A stretch of 64,000 nt of DNA, from the NCBI RefSeq assembly GCF_036173105.1, contig NZ_CP108053.1, positions 5,704,001 to 5,768,000 on the forward strand. The letters run 5' to 3'. Origin of the DNA: Streptomyces sp. NBC_00287. GTDB lineage: Bacteria > Actinomycetota > Actinomycetes > Streptomycetales > Streptomycetaceae. A program made the translations under genes and the position numbers. Numbering within the stretch: the first letter of the stretch is position 1; the number at the start of each line of letters is the position of its first letter. The notes below the pieces were generated by a model. It searched no databases and was not told where the DNA came from. It saw only the letters and a list, made by a program, of their open reading frames with translations. This document shows positions 23,662-31,473 of the stretch, piece by piece.

Positions 23662-25170
23662 ATGACTGCCAACGTCGACGGAGTGCCCGCCAAATTCGCG
23701 ACACTCGGGCTGACCTACGACGATGTGCTGCTGCTGCCGGGCGCGTCCGACATGGCGCCCGACGACATCGACACCGCCTCGTACGTCTCCAAGAACGTGC
23801 GGGTCAACATCCCGCTGCTGTCCGCCGCCATGGACAAGGTCACCGAGTCGCGCATGGCGATCGCGATGGCCCGCCAGGGCGGCGTCGGCGTACTGCACCG
23901 CAATCTCTCCATCGAGGACCAGGCCAACCAGGTCGACCTGGTGAAGCGCTCCGAGTCCGGCATGGTGGCCGACCCGATCACCGTGCACCCGGACGCCACG
24001 CTCGGCGAGGCCGACGCGCTGTGCGCCAAGTTCCGCATCAGCGGTGTGCCGGTGACCGACGGCGAGAAGAAGCTCCTCGGCATCGTCACCAACCGTGACA
24101 TGGCCTTCGAGACGGACCGCTCGCGCCGGGTCCGCGAGGTGATGACCCCGATGCCGCTGGTCACCGGCAAGGTGGGCATCTCCGGTGTCGAGGCCATGGA
24201 GCTGCTGCGCAAGCACAAGATCGAGAAGCTTCCGCTGGTCGACGACGCGGGTGTCCTCAAGGGCCTGATCACGGTCAAGGACTTCGTCAAGGCGGAGAAG
24301 TACCCGAGCGCCGCCAAGGACGCCGAGGGCCGCCTGCTGGTCGGCGCCGCGGTCGGTGTGGCCGGTGACGCCTTCGAGCGCGCCCAGGCCCTCATCGAGG
24401 CCGGTGTCGACTTCATCGTCGTGGACACCGCGCACGGCCACTCCCGGCTGGTCGGCGACATGGTCGCCAAGATCAAGTCGAACTCCGGCGGCGTCGACGT
24501 CATCGGCGGCAACATCGCCACCCGCGACGGCGCACAGGCGCTGATCGACTCCGGCGTGGACGGCATCAAGGTCGGCGTCGGCCCCGGCTCCATCTGCACC
24601 ACCCGCGTCGTCGCCGGCATCGGCGTCCCGCAGGTCACCGCCATCTACGAGGCGTCCCTCGCCGCCAAGGAGGCCGGTATCCCGGTCATCGGCGACGGCG
24701 GCCTCCAGTACTCCGGCGACATCGCCAAGGCCTTGGTCGCGGGCGCCGACACGGTGATGCTCGGCTCGCTGCTCGCGGGCTGCGAGGAGTCCCCGGGCGA
24801 GCTGATGTTCATCAACGGCAAGCAGTTCAAGTCGTACCGCGGCATGGGCTCGCTGGGTGCCATGCAGTCCCGCGGCGACCGCAAGTCGTTCTCCAAGGAC
24901 CGCTACTTCCAGGAGGGCGTCGCCTCCGACGAGCAGCTCGTCCCCGAGGGCATCGAGGGCCAGGTGCCCTACCGCGGCCCGCTCTCCTCGGTCGTCCACC
25001 AGCTGGTCGGCGGTCTGCGCCAGTCGATGTTCTACGTCGGCGGGCGCACGGTCCCCGAGCTGCAGGCCAACGGCCAGTTCGTCCGGATCACCTCGGCGGG
25101 CCTCAAGGAGAGCCACCCGCACGACATCCAGATGACGGTCGAGGCGCCGAACTACAGCCGTAACAAGTAG
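23662..25170 (+). CDS. guaB: inosine-5'-monophosphate dehydrogenase
   Basis: A 502-residue IMPDH, catalysing IMP to XMP with NAD, the first committed step to GMP. The start KFATLGLTYDDVLLLPG, two CBS domains at about residues 100-220 (VTDGEKKLLGIVTNRD, LPLVDDAGVLKGLITVKDF), the catalytic Cys in GPGSICTTRVVAG and the flap RGMGSLGAMQ are all present. Ribosome-binding site GGGGAAGG. It is followed by a strong terminator and then guaB3. Confidence 0.97.
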   Translation: MTANVDGVPAKFATLGLTYDDVLLLPGASDMAPDDIDTASYVSKNVRVNIPLLSAAMDKVTESRMAIAMARQGGVGVLHRNLSIEDQANQVDLVKRSESGMVADPITVHPDATLGEADALCAKFRISGVPVTDGEKKLLGIVTNRDMAFETDRSRRVREVMTPMPLVTGKVGISGVEAMELLRKHKIEKLPLVDDAGVLKGLITVKDFVKAEKYPSAAKDAEGRLLVGAAVGVAGDAFERAQALIEAGVDFIVVDTAHGHSRLVGDMVAKIKSNSGGVDVIGGNIATRDGAQALIDSGVDGIKVGVGPGSICTTRVVAGIGVPQVTAIYEASLAAKEAGIPVIGDGGLQYSGDIAKALVAGADTVMLGSLLAGCEESPGELMFINGKQFKSYRGMGSLGAMQSRGDRKSFSKDRYFQEGVASDEQLVPEGIEGQVPYRGPLSSVVHQLVGGLRQSMFYVGGRTVPELQANGQFVRITSAGLKESHPHDIQMTVEAPNYSRNK

Positions 25171-25193
25171 TCGCGCGGTCGCGAGGCTTCCTC

Positions 25194-25226
25194 AAGGGCG
25201 GCCCCGGAGCATCCGGGGCCGCCCTT
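25194..25226 (+). terminator. guaB terminator
   Basis: Perfect 15-base-pair stem (AAGGGCGGCCCCGGA and its complement) with loop GCA, then TTGTCG. It ends 58 bases before guaB3, which therefore has its own promoter or is read by readthrough. Confidence 0.88.
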
Positions 25227-25284
25227 GTCGTGCCCGTCGGCGATACTGGAAGACGCTGAAACGCATCAGGGAAAGGCCACAGAC

Positions 25285-26409
25285 GTGACTGAGATCGAGA
25301 TCGGGCGCGGCAAGCGCGGCCGCAGGGCGTACGCCTTCGACGACATCGCCGTCGTCCCCAGCCGCCGTACGCGGGACCCGAAGGAGGTCTCGATCGCCTG
25401 GCAGATCGACGCCTACCGCTTCGAGCTGCCGTTCCTGGCCGCCCCCATGGACTCGGTCGTCTCCCCGGCCACCGCGATCCGCATCGGTGAGCTCGGCGGC
25501 CTCGGCGTGCTGAACCTCGAGGGCCTGTGGACGCGGTACGAGGACCCGCAGCCGCTGCTCGACGAGATCACCGAGCTGCCCGACGAGGCCGCGACCCGCC
25601 GCCTCCAGGAGATCTACGCGGCTCCCATCAAGGAGGAGCTGATCGGCGCGCGCATCAAGGAGGTGCGCGACTCGGGCGTGGTCACCGCGGCGGCGCTCTC
25701 CCCGCAGCGCACGGCCCAGTTCTCCAAGGCCGTGGTGGACGCGGGTGTGGACATCTTCGTCATCCGCGGTACGACGGTCTCGGCGGAGCACGTCTCGGGT
25801 TCGCACGAGCCGCTGAACCTGAAGCAGTTCATCTACGAGCTGGACGTCCCGGTGATCGTCGGCGGCTGCGCCACGTACACGGCGGCCCTGCACCTGATGC
25901 GGACGGGTGCCGCGGGCGTGCTCGTCGGCTTCGGCGGCGGCGCGGCGCACACCACGCGCAATGTGCTCGGCATCCAGGTGCCGATGGCGACGGCGGTCGC
26001 GGATGTGGCTGCGGCCCGTCGTGACTACATGGACGAGTCCGGCGGCCGGTATGTCCACGTCATCGCGGACGGCGGCGTCGGCTGGTCCGGCGACCTGCCG
26101 AAGGCGATCGCGTGCGGCGCGGACGCGGTGATGATGGGCTCGCCGCTCGCGCGTGCGACCGATGCGCCGGGTCGCGGTCACCACTGGGGCATGGAGGCCG
26201 TCAACGAGGAGCTTCCGCGCGGCAAGAAGGTCGACCTGGGCACGGTCGGCACGATCGAGGAGGTGCTGACGGGTCCGTCGCACACTCCCGACGGCTCGAT
26301 GAACCTCTTCGGTGCGCTGCGTCGGGCCATGGCCACGACTGGGTACAGCGAGCTGAAGGAGTTCCAGCGGGTTGAGGTTACGGTCGCCGACTCGCAGCAC
26401 AAGCGGTAA
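25285..26409 (+). CDS. guaB3: GuaB3-family IMPDH-related protein
   Basis: A 374-residue TIM-barrel protein of the IMPDH/GMP reductase superfamily, restricted mostly to actinobacteria. It has no CBS domains. The substrate loop that holds the catalytic Cys in IMPDH (SICTTR) reads GGGAAHTTRNVLG here, so that Cys is replaced. The barrel otherwise keeps FLAAPMDSVVSPATAI and VIADGGVGWSGDLPKAIA. Its reaction is not established to my knowledge. GTG at 25285 with GGGAAAGG upstream. It follows guaB, suggesting a link to guanine nucleotide balance. Confidence 0.9.
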   Translation: MTEIEIGRGKRGRRAYAFDDIAVVPSRRTRDPKEVSIAWQIDAYRFELPFLAAPMDSVVSPATAIRIGELGGLGVLNLEGLWTRYEDPQPLLDEITELPDEAATRRLQEIYAAPIKEELIGARIKEVRDSGVVTAAALSPQRTAQFSKAVVDAGVDIFVIRGTTVSAEHVSGSHEPLNLKQFIYELDVPVIVGGCATYTAALHLMRTGAAGVLVGFGGGAAHTTRNVLGIQVPMATAVADVAAARRDYMDESGGRYVHVIADGGVGWSGDLPKAIACGADAVMMGSPLARATDAPGRGHHWGMEAVNEELPRGKKVDLGTVGTIEEVLTGPSHTPDGSMNLFGALRRAMATTGYSELKEFQRVEVTVADSQHKR

Positions 26410-26429
26410 CCCGTACGTCTACGTCAGGG

Positions 26430-26465
26430 AAGGGCCGGTCACCCCGGGTGGGGTGACCGGCCCTT
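26430..26465 (+). terminator. guaB3 terminator
   Basis: Perfect 16-base-pair stem (AAGGGCCGGTCACCCC and complement), 4-base loop GGGT, followed by a T-run (26464-26467). Confidence 0.93.
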
Positions 26466-26572
26466 TTCGTGCCCAACTGCGCCTGGGCGCGGGCGCGTTG
26501 TGTGGGAGGGGGTGCACCCCAGACGGCCCGCCTACCGGGTCTATGGGCGGCATCGTGGAAGGGGGCGCGCCC

Positions 26573-26668
26573 ATGGGCCGTCACCGCAAGCCCACCCGCT
26601 GGGATCGACTTCGGCTTCGGCTGGTGAAGTTCCGGAGGAGGTGCGTCTTGTGGATCAACAGCTGGTGA
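26573..26668 (+). CDS. candidate 31-residue basic peptide
   Basis: ATG at 26573 with GGAAGGGGG about 8 bases upstream encodes a very basic, Trp-containing peptide (starts MGRHRKPTRWDRLRLRLVKF, ends CVLWINSW). Eleven of 31 residues are Arg or Lys. No family is recognised. Its stop lies inside the overlapping 13-residue ORF at 26650-26691 and in the first copy of the tandem repeat. It stands alone after the guaB3 terminator, so it needs its own promoter, which I cannot point to. Confidence 0.45.
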   Translation: MGRHRKPTRWDRLRLRLVKFRRRCVLWINSW

Positions 26669-26691
26669 GCGGCCGCCCCCAAGAGGCATAG
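26650..26691 (+). CDS. candidate 13-residue micropeptide in repeat copy 1
   Basis: GTG at 26650 follows a very strong ribosome-binding site (GGAGGAGG, 26634-26641) at 8-base spacing and encodes MDQQLVSGRPQEA then TAG. The second repeat copy encodes MVSGRPYEN then TAG (26764-26793), so VSGRP-x-E-x-stop is preserved, with a synonymous Arg codon change. The second copy has no clear ribosome-binding site. Whether the constraint is on peptide or RNA structure is open. Confidence 0.4.
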   Translation: MDQQLVSGRPQEA

Positions 26692-26850
26692 GGGCGGACA
26701 CCCGTGAACCAGCTAGGAGCCCGCTGCAGCGGCCACTGCGGTGGGCTCCACCTTGTTGGCGTGATGGTGAGCGGCCGTCCCTACGAGAACTAGGGGCGGA
26801 CACTCCGTGATCCATCCGCGAGCCTGCCGCAGTGACCGCTACGGCCGACC
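26661..26850. repeat. two-copy imperfect tandem repeat with conserved RNA-like hairpins
   Basis: Two related units of about 90 bases begin at 26663 and 26765 (period 102). Each starts TGGTGAGCGGCCG and shares AGGGGCGGACAC, CGTGA and a later GAGCC. Copy 1 folds with outer stem GCTGGT/ACCAGC (26661-26666, 26708-26713) and inner stem CCGCCCC/GGGGCGG (26673-26679, 26691-26697). Copy 2 has outer stem GATGG/CCATC (26763-26767, 26812-26816) and inner stem CCGTCCCTA/TAGGGGCGG (26775-26783, 26791-26799). The outer pair changes on both sides, keeping pairing. Copy 1 is followed by another hairpin, GGAGCCC/GGGCTCC (26716-26749). The strand of any RNA is not known. Confidence 0.65.
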
Positions 26851-26929
26851 CCACCTGTCTCCGTAAGGTACCCGCGCCCCGCCCCGCATGCCACCAGTCG
26901 CCGGGGCCCGCCCACCCATGCGCCCCCCT

Positions 26930-28138
26930 TCACAACCGATGCGCCGCCCCCGTGGGCGTGGCCCCCCGCGTGTCGAGCAGCAGCTGCGCTTTCACCGAGA
27001 GCCCCTGCAAGTCGTACGTCCGATGCTGCTGGAGCAGGATTGTCAGGTCCGCGTCGGCGGCGGCCTCGTAGAGGGAGTCCGCGCGCGGGACGGGGCGGTC
27101 CAGGACGTTCCAGGAGGGGATGTGCGGGTCGTGGTAGCTGACGGAGGCGCCGAGGCTCATCAGGCGGACCGCGATCTCCTCGGCGGGGGTTGACTGTTGG
27201 TCGGCGAGGTCGGGCTTGTAGGTGACGCCGAGGAGCAGGACGCGGGCCCCGCGCGCGGACTTCCCGTGCTCGTTGAGGAGGGTCGCGGCACGCTGGACGA
27301 CGTAGCGGGGCATCTGGTTGTTGACCTGCTGGGCCAGTTCGACCATGCGCAGGGTGCGGCCGGTGTGGCCGGTCAGGTCCTGGGGGACGGCGTGGCCGCC
27401 GACGCCGGGGCCGGGGCGGAAGGCCTGGAAGCCGAAGGGCTTGGTCTCCGCGCAGCGGATGACGTCCCAGAGGTCTACGCCCATGTCGTGGCAGAGGACG
27501 GCCATTTCGTTGACGAGGGCGATGTTGACGTGGCGGAAGTTCGTCTCCAGGAGCTGGACCGTCTCCGCTTCTCGCGGGCCACGCGCGCGTACCACCTTGT
27601 CGGTGAGCCTTGAGTAGAACGCGGCGGCGGACTCGGTGCACGCGGGCGTGAGGCCGCCGATCACCTTCGGGGTGTTGGCGGGTGTGAAGTCGCGGTTGCC
27701 GGGGTCCACTCGGCTGGGGGAGTAGGCGAGGTGGAAATCGCGGCCCGCGCGCAGGCCCGAGCACTCTTCGAGGAGCGGGCGCAGGACGTCCTCGGTGGTG
27801 CCCGGGGGGACCGGTGACTCCAGGATCACCGTCGTGTGCGGACGCAACCGCGAGGCCAGGGTGCGGGCGGCCGACTCCACCTGGGCGAGGTCGAGCCCGC
27901 CGTCCGCCCCGCGCGGGGTGGACGCGCAGATGACGGCCGTGCGGACCCGGCCGAGTTCGGCGGGGCTGGTGGCGTGCCGGAAGCCCGCCGCGAGCATGCG
28001 GCGCAGTTCTGCGGGGCTGAGGGAGCCGGGTTCGGGCCCGGTCCGGTAACCGAGCGTGGGGATGCCGGCGGCCACGGCGGCCTGGGCCAGCGGCAGGCCG
28101 TACGGGCCGAGTCCGATGACGGCGAGATCTGCGGGCAT
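26930..28138 (-). CDS. NDP-sugar dehydrogenase homologue lacking the catalytic Cys
   Basis: A 402-residue member of the UDP-glucose/UDP-ManNAc 6-dehydrogenase family. The N-terminal nucleotide fold reads LAVIGLGPYGLPLAQA, the middle has YSPSRVDPGNRDF and ETNFRHVNIALVNEMAVLC, and the C-terminal domain is complete (LLLGVTYKPDLADQQSTPA). The catalytic motif, normally FxPGPGxGGHCIPxDP, reads FRPGPGVGGHAVPQDL, so the essential Cys is Ala. The protein may be inactive as an oxidase or have another role such as binding or regulation. ATG at 28138 begins the family core. The convergent strand before it carries the tandem repeat region. Confidence 0.9.
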   Translation of the reverse strand: MPADLAVIGLGPYGLPLAQAAVAAGIPTLGYRTGPEPGSLSPAELRRMLAAGFRHATSPAELGRVRTAVICASTPRGADGGLDLAQVESAARTLASRLRPHTTVILESPVPPGTTEDVLRPLLEECSGLRAGRDFHLAYSPSRVDPGNRDFTPANTPKVIGGLTPACTESAAAFYSRLTDKVVRARGPREAETVQLLETNFRHVNIALVNEMAVLCHDMGVDLWDVIRCAETKPFGFQAFRPGPGVGGHAVPQDLTGHTGRTLRMVELAQQVNNQMPRYVVQRAATLLNEHGKSARGARVLLLGVTYKPDLADQQSTPAEEIAVRLMSLGASVSYHDPHIPSWNVLDRPVPRADSLYEAAADADLTILLQQHRTYDLQGLSVKAQLLLDTRGATPTGAAHRL

Positions 28139-28432
28139 GGCGTGGGCCGTCCTTCCCAGTAACCGAAGCGGGACAGGTGCGCAAGCCCTGTGGACAGGAT
28201 GGGCGAAGCGCAATGTCAGACTAGGAGTAAATATGACCGAAATACGGGATTGATCCGCTGTGTCTTTCGGGCGGGCGGGCGACGTCCGCCGGACAGATCC
28301 GTGAAGGTTGTCCACAGGCTGGGGGCGACTGGTGGCTGAAGTCGGGCAAGCCGGTCAGAATTTGGGCATGGGGGATTCGACCGGGCTTCGCCCCACGGGT
28401 GCGGCCGGTGCGACCTACAGCGGGAGGCAGCG

Positions 28433-30139
28433 GTGAGGACAGCGACACTGGGGCCGGCGCAGCGCGCCGAGTCACTCGCATCAATGGCCGAGCGCGAGCT
28501 GGACTTGCTGGTCGTGGGCGCCGGAGTGGTGGGCGCGGGCACCGCGCTCGACGCGGCGACCCGAGGCCTTTCCACCGGTCTGGTCGAGGCGCGTGACTGG
28601 GCGTCGGGCACATCGAGCAGGTCCAGCAAGCTGATCCACGGCGGCCTGCGCTATCTGGAGATGCTCGACTTCACGCTCGTCCGCGAAGCACTCAAGGAGC
28701 GCGGCCTGCTGCTGGAGCGGCTCGCCCCGCACCTGGTGAAGCCCGTGCCGTTCCTGTACCCCCTTCAGCACCAGGGCTGGGAGCGGCTGTACGCCGGTTC
28801 CGGTGTCGCCCTCTACGACGCCATGTCGATGGCGCGCGGCCATGGCCGGGGCCTGCCCATGCACCGCCACCTGAGCCGCCGTCACGCCCTGCGGGTCGCG
28901 CCCGCCTTGAAGAAGGACGCGCTGGTCGGAGCGTTGCAGTACTACGACGCTCAGATGGACGACGCCCGGTATGTCGCCACCCTCGTCCGTACCGCCGCCG
29001 CGTACGGCGCCAAGGTCGCCAACCGCGCGCGGGTGACCGGATTCCTGCGCGAGGGCGAGCGGGTGGTCGGCGCCCGGGTGCAGGACGTCGAGGCCGGCGG
29101 GGAGTACGAGATCCACGCCAAGCAGATCGTCAACGCCACCGGTGTGTGGACCGACGACACCCAGGCGATGGTGGGGGAGCGGGGGCAGTTCCACGTACGC
29201 GCCTCCAAGGGCATCCACCTGGTCGTGCCCAAGGACCGCATCCACTCCTCGACCGGGCTGATCCTGCGCACCGAGAAGTCCGTGCTGTTCGTCATCCCCT
29301 GGGGGCGGCACTGGATCATCGGCACCACGGACACCGACTGGGACCTCGACAAGGCACACCCGGCCGCGTCCAGCGCGGACATCGACTATCTGCTGGAGCA
29401 TGTGAACTCCGTGCTCGCGGTGCCGCTCACCCGGGACGACGTACAGGGTGTGTACGCGGGCCTCAGGCCGCTGCTGGCCGGTGAGTCGGACGCCACCAGC
29501 AAGCTCTCGCGCGAGCACACCGTGGCCCATCCGGTGCCGGGGCTCGTGGTGGTGGCGGGCGGCAAGTACACGACGTACCGGGTCATGGCCAAGGACGCCG
29601 TCGACGAAGCGGTGCACGGGCTCGACATGCGGGTCGCCGAGTGCGTCACCGAGGACGTCCCGCTGCTGGGTGCGGAGGGCTACCGGGCGCTGTGGAACGC
29701 GCGGGCGCGCATCGCCGCCCGGACCGGGCTTCATGTGGTGCGCGTGGAGCACCTGTTGAACCGGTACGGCGCCCTGGCCGAGGAGGTGCTCGACCTCGTG
29801 GCCGCTGACCCCTCGCTGGGCGAGCCGCTGCGGGCGGCCGAGGACTATCTGCGCGCCGAGGTGGTGTACGCCGCCTCGCACGAAGGCGCACGGCACCTGG
29901 ACGACGTGCTGACGCGGCGCACCCGCATCTCCATCGAGACCTTCGACCGCGGCACGCTCAGCGCCCGCGAGGCGGCCGAGCTGATGGCGCCGGTCCTCGG
30001 CTGGGACAAGGACCACATCGAGCGCGAGATCCAGCACTACGAGAAGCGGGTGGAGGCGGAGCGGGAGTCCCAGCGGCAGCCGGACGATCTGACGGCGGAT
30101 GCGGCGCGGTTGGGGGCGCCGGACATTGTGCCGCTGTGA
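28433..30139 (+). CDS. glpD: FAD-dependent glycerol-3-phosphate dehydrogenase
   Basis: A 568-residue membrane-associated enzyme oxidising glycerol-3-phosphate to dihydroxyacetone phosphate. The FAD-binding motif is LDLLVVGAGVVGAGTALDAA near residue 25, followed by TSSRSSKLIHGGLRYLE (family signature) and PWGRHWIIGTTDTDWD. The C-terminal domain (about 410-540) is the DAO_C type. GTG at 28433 has GGGAGG; an internal ATG before AERELDLL would also fit. The 294 bases upstream, shared with the divergent dehydrogenase homologue, show no regulator site I can name. Confidence 0.95.
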   Translation: MRTATLGPAQRAESLASMAERELDLLVVGAGVVGAGTALDAATRGLSTGLVEARDWASGTSSRSSKLIHGGLRYLEMLDFTLVREALKERGLLLERLAPHLVKPVPFLYPLQHQGWERLYAGSGVALYDAMSMARGHGRGLPMHRHLSRRHALRVAPALKKDALVGALQYYDAQMDDARYVATLVRTAAAYGAKVANRARVTGFLREGERVVGARVQDVEAGGEYEIHAKQIVNATGVWTDDTQAMVGERGQFHVRASKGIHLVVPKDRIHSSTGLILRTEKSVLFVIPWGRHWIIGTTDTDWDLDKAHPAASSADIDYLLEHVNSVLAVPLTRDDVQGVYAGLRPLLAGESDATSKLSREHTVAHPVPGLVVVAGGKYTTYRVMAKDAVDEAVHGLDMRVAECVTEDVPLLGAEGYRALWNARARIAARTGLHVVRVEHLLNRYGALAEEVLDLVAADPSLGEPLRAAEDYLRAEVVYAASHEGARHLDDVLTRRTRISIETFDRGTLSAREAAELMAPVLGWDKDHIEREIQHYEKRVEAERESQRQPDDLTADAARLGAPDIVPL

Positions 30140-30247
30140 CCGCATCGCGGCCCTGCTGAGCCGCTGTGACGCCTGGGCTGCTGCCATCCCCGCGCTTCAC
30201 TCGAACGAGTGTCGTGAACCGGGATCTTCGTTCGGAACCCGGGCGTT

Positions 30248-31303
30248 CTACGAGGTGCGGGGGCAGAACTCGGCGGTGAGCAGCCGGGGTTCGAGGCCAG
30301 GGTCTGCCACCGCCGTCGTGTTCACCCGGTAGGTCAGGACACGGCGTCCGTCGACGGTGGCCGCGGTGCGCACATAGCTGCCGGAGATGAGCCCGTTGTG
30401 TCCCCACACCGTGGTGCCGCAGGGCAGCTTCACGGGAAACAGGCCCATGCCGTACGAGCCGTGTGCGGCGCGGGTGTCGAGCATCTCGCGCAGCCGGCGC
30501 GGGGGCAGCAGCTCGCCGCCGAGCAGCGCTCCGTAGAAGCGGTCCAGATCGGCGAGCGTGGTCACCAGCTCACCCGCGGCTCCGGCCACCCGCGGGTCGA
30601 GCTCGGTGACATCGCGACCGTCGGCGGTGTAGGCGCGGCCGTGCGGGGAGGGAAGAGAGGTGCGTGAACCAGGAAAGGAGGTGCCGGTCAGGCGCAGGGG
30701 AGTGAGGATGCGCCGCTCGGCCTCGGCCGCGTAGGAGCGGCCGGTGACCTGCTGCACGACGAGGCCGAGCAGGACGTAGTTGGTGTTGGAGTAGGCGAAG
30801 CGGCCGCGGTCGTCCGGGGGGTGGGTGAGAGCGAGGCGTACGGCCTGACGAGGGGAGAGGGGGACCAGGCCCCCGGTGTCGGCGGTGAAGTCGTACAGAC
30901 CGCTGGTGTGGGTGAGCAGGGCACGCAGGGTCAGCGCGCGCCCGTCGTTGCCGGCTCCGCGCACCAGGCCCGGAAGGTGCTTCTCCACCGTGTCGGACAG
31001 GGACAGCCGGTGTTCGGCGGCCAGTTGCAGGACGACCGTGGCGACGAAGGTCTTCGTGATGCTGCCCGCCCGGAAGTGGTCGGCGGAGGAGATGCCGAGG
31101 CCGGCCCGGGCGTAGCGGGTTCCGCTCTCCTCCTGGGCGAGCAGTGCCGCGGCCGGGGCGCCGCCCCGGGTGACCAGCAGCGGAAGCACTGCCTCCGAGG
31201 TCGGTGCGGTCGGCGCGGAGGAGGCGGCCGGGGTGAGCGCGAGGAGGGCCAGGGTCACAGAAACGGCCAGTAGCGTCTTGGGGCCGGTCCTGAGCGGGGG
31301 CAT
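30248..31303 (-). CDS. secreted serine hydrolase, class C beta-lactamase/D-Ala carboxypeptidase-like
   Basis: A 351-residue exported protein; the signal peptide ends near LTPAASSAPTAP. The penicillin-binding fold motifs are SxxK in FRAGSITKTF, YxN in FAYSNTNYVLLG and HxG in VWGHNGLISGS. It is most like D-alanyl-D-alanine carboxypeptidases and EstB-type esterases; substrate cannot be fixed. ATG at 31303 has AAGGAGG. Divergent from the first kinase gene, convergent with glpD. Region 30140-30247 contains a short palindrome but no clear terminator. Confidence 0.9.
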   Translation of the reverse strand: MPPLRTGPKTLLAVSVTLALLALTPAASSAPTAPTSEAVLPLLVTRGGAPAAALLAQEESGTRYARAGLGISSADHFRAGSITKTFVATVVLQLAAEHRLSLSDTVEKHLPGLVRGAGNDGRALTLRALLTHTSGLYDFTADTGGLVPLSPRQAVRLALTHPPDDRGRFAYSNTNYVLLGLVVQQVTGRSYAAEAERRILTPLRLTGTSFPGSRTSLPSPHGRAYTADGRDVTELDPRVAGAAGELVTTLADLDRFYGALLGGELLPPRRLREMLDTRAAHGSYGMGLFPVKLPCGTTVWGHNGLISGSYVRTAATVDGRRVLTYRVNTTAVADPGLEPRLLTAEFCPRTS

Positions 31304-31473
31304 GGTGGGACCTCCTTGTCGCGGCCCATCATGCAGGGTGCGGAAGGGCCGGTTCCGCCGGGGGTGCCCCCGGGTGTCGGAGCTCTCGCGCACCACCGGC
31401 ACCCTGGGCGTCGGGCACTTGTCGGGTGAGAGACAATGGAGGCTCTGTCAGGGCGGGTTGCATGAGGGGACGC

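Noticed and set aside
26716..26749. Possible tRNA or tRNA-like gene in the repeat region
   Set aside because: The hairpins do not form a cloverleaf with T and anticodon arms of tRNA size; only the stems described are supported.
30198..30211. Palindrome CACTCG-AA-CGAGTG between glpD and the serine hydrolase gene
   Set aside because: Only 6-base arms, between two convergent gene ends where neither needs an operator; it could be a weak terminator but there is no U-run.
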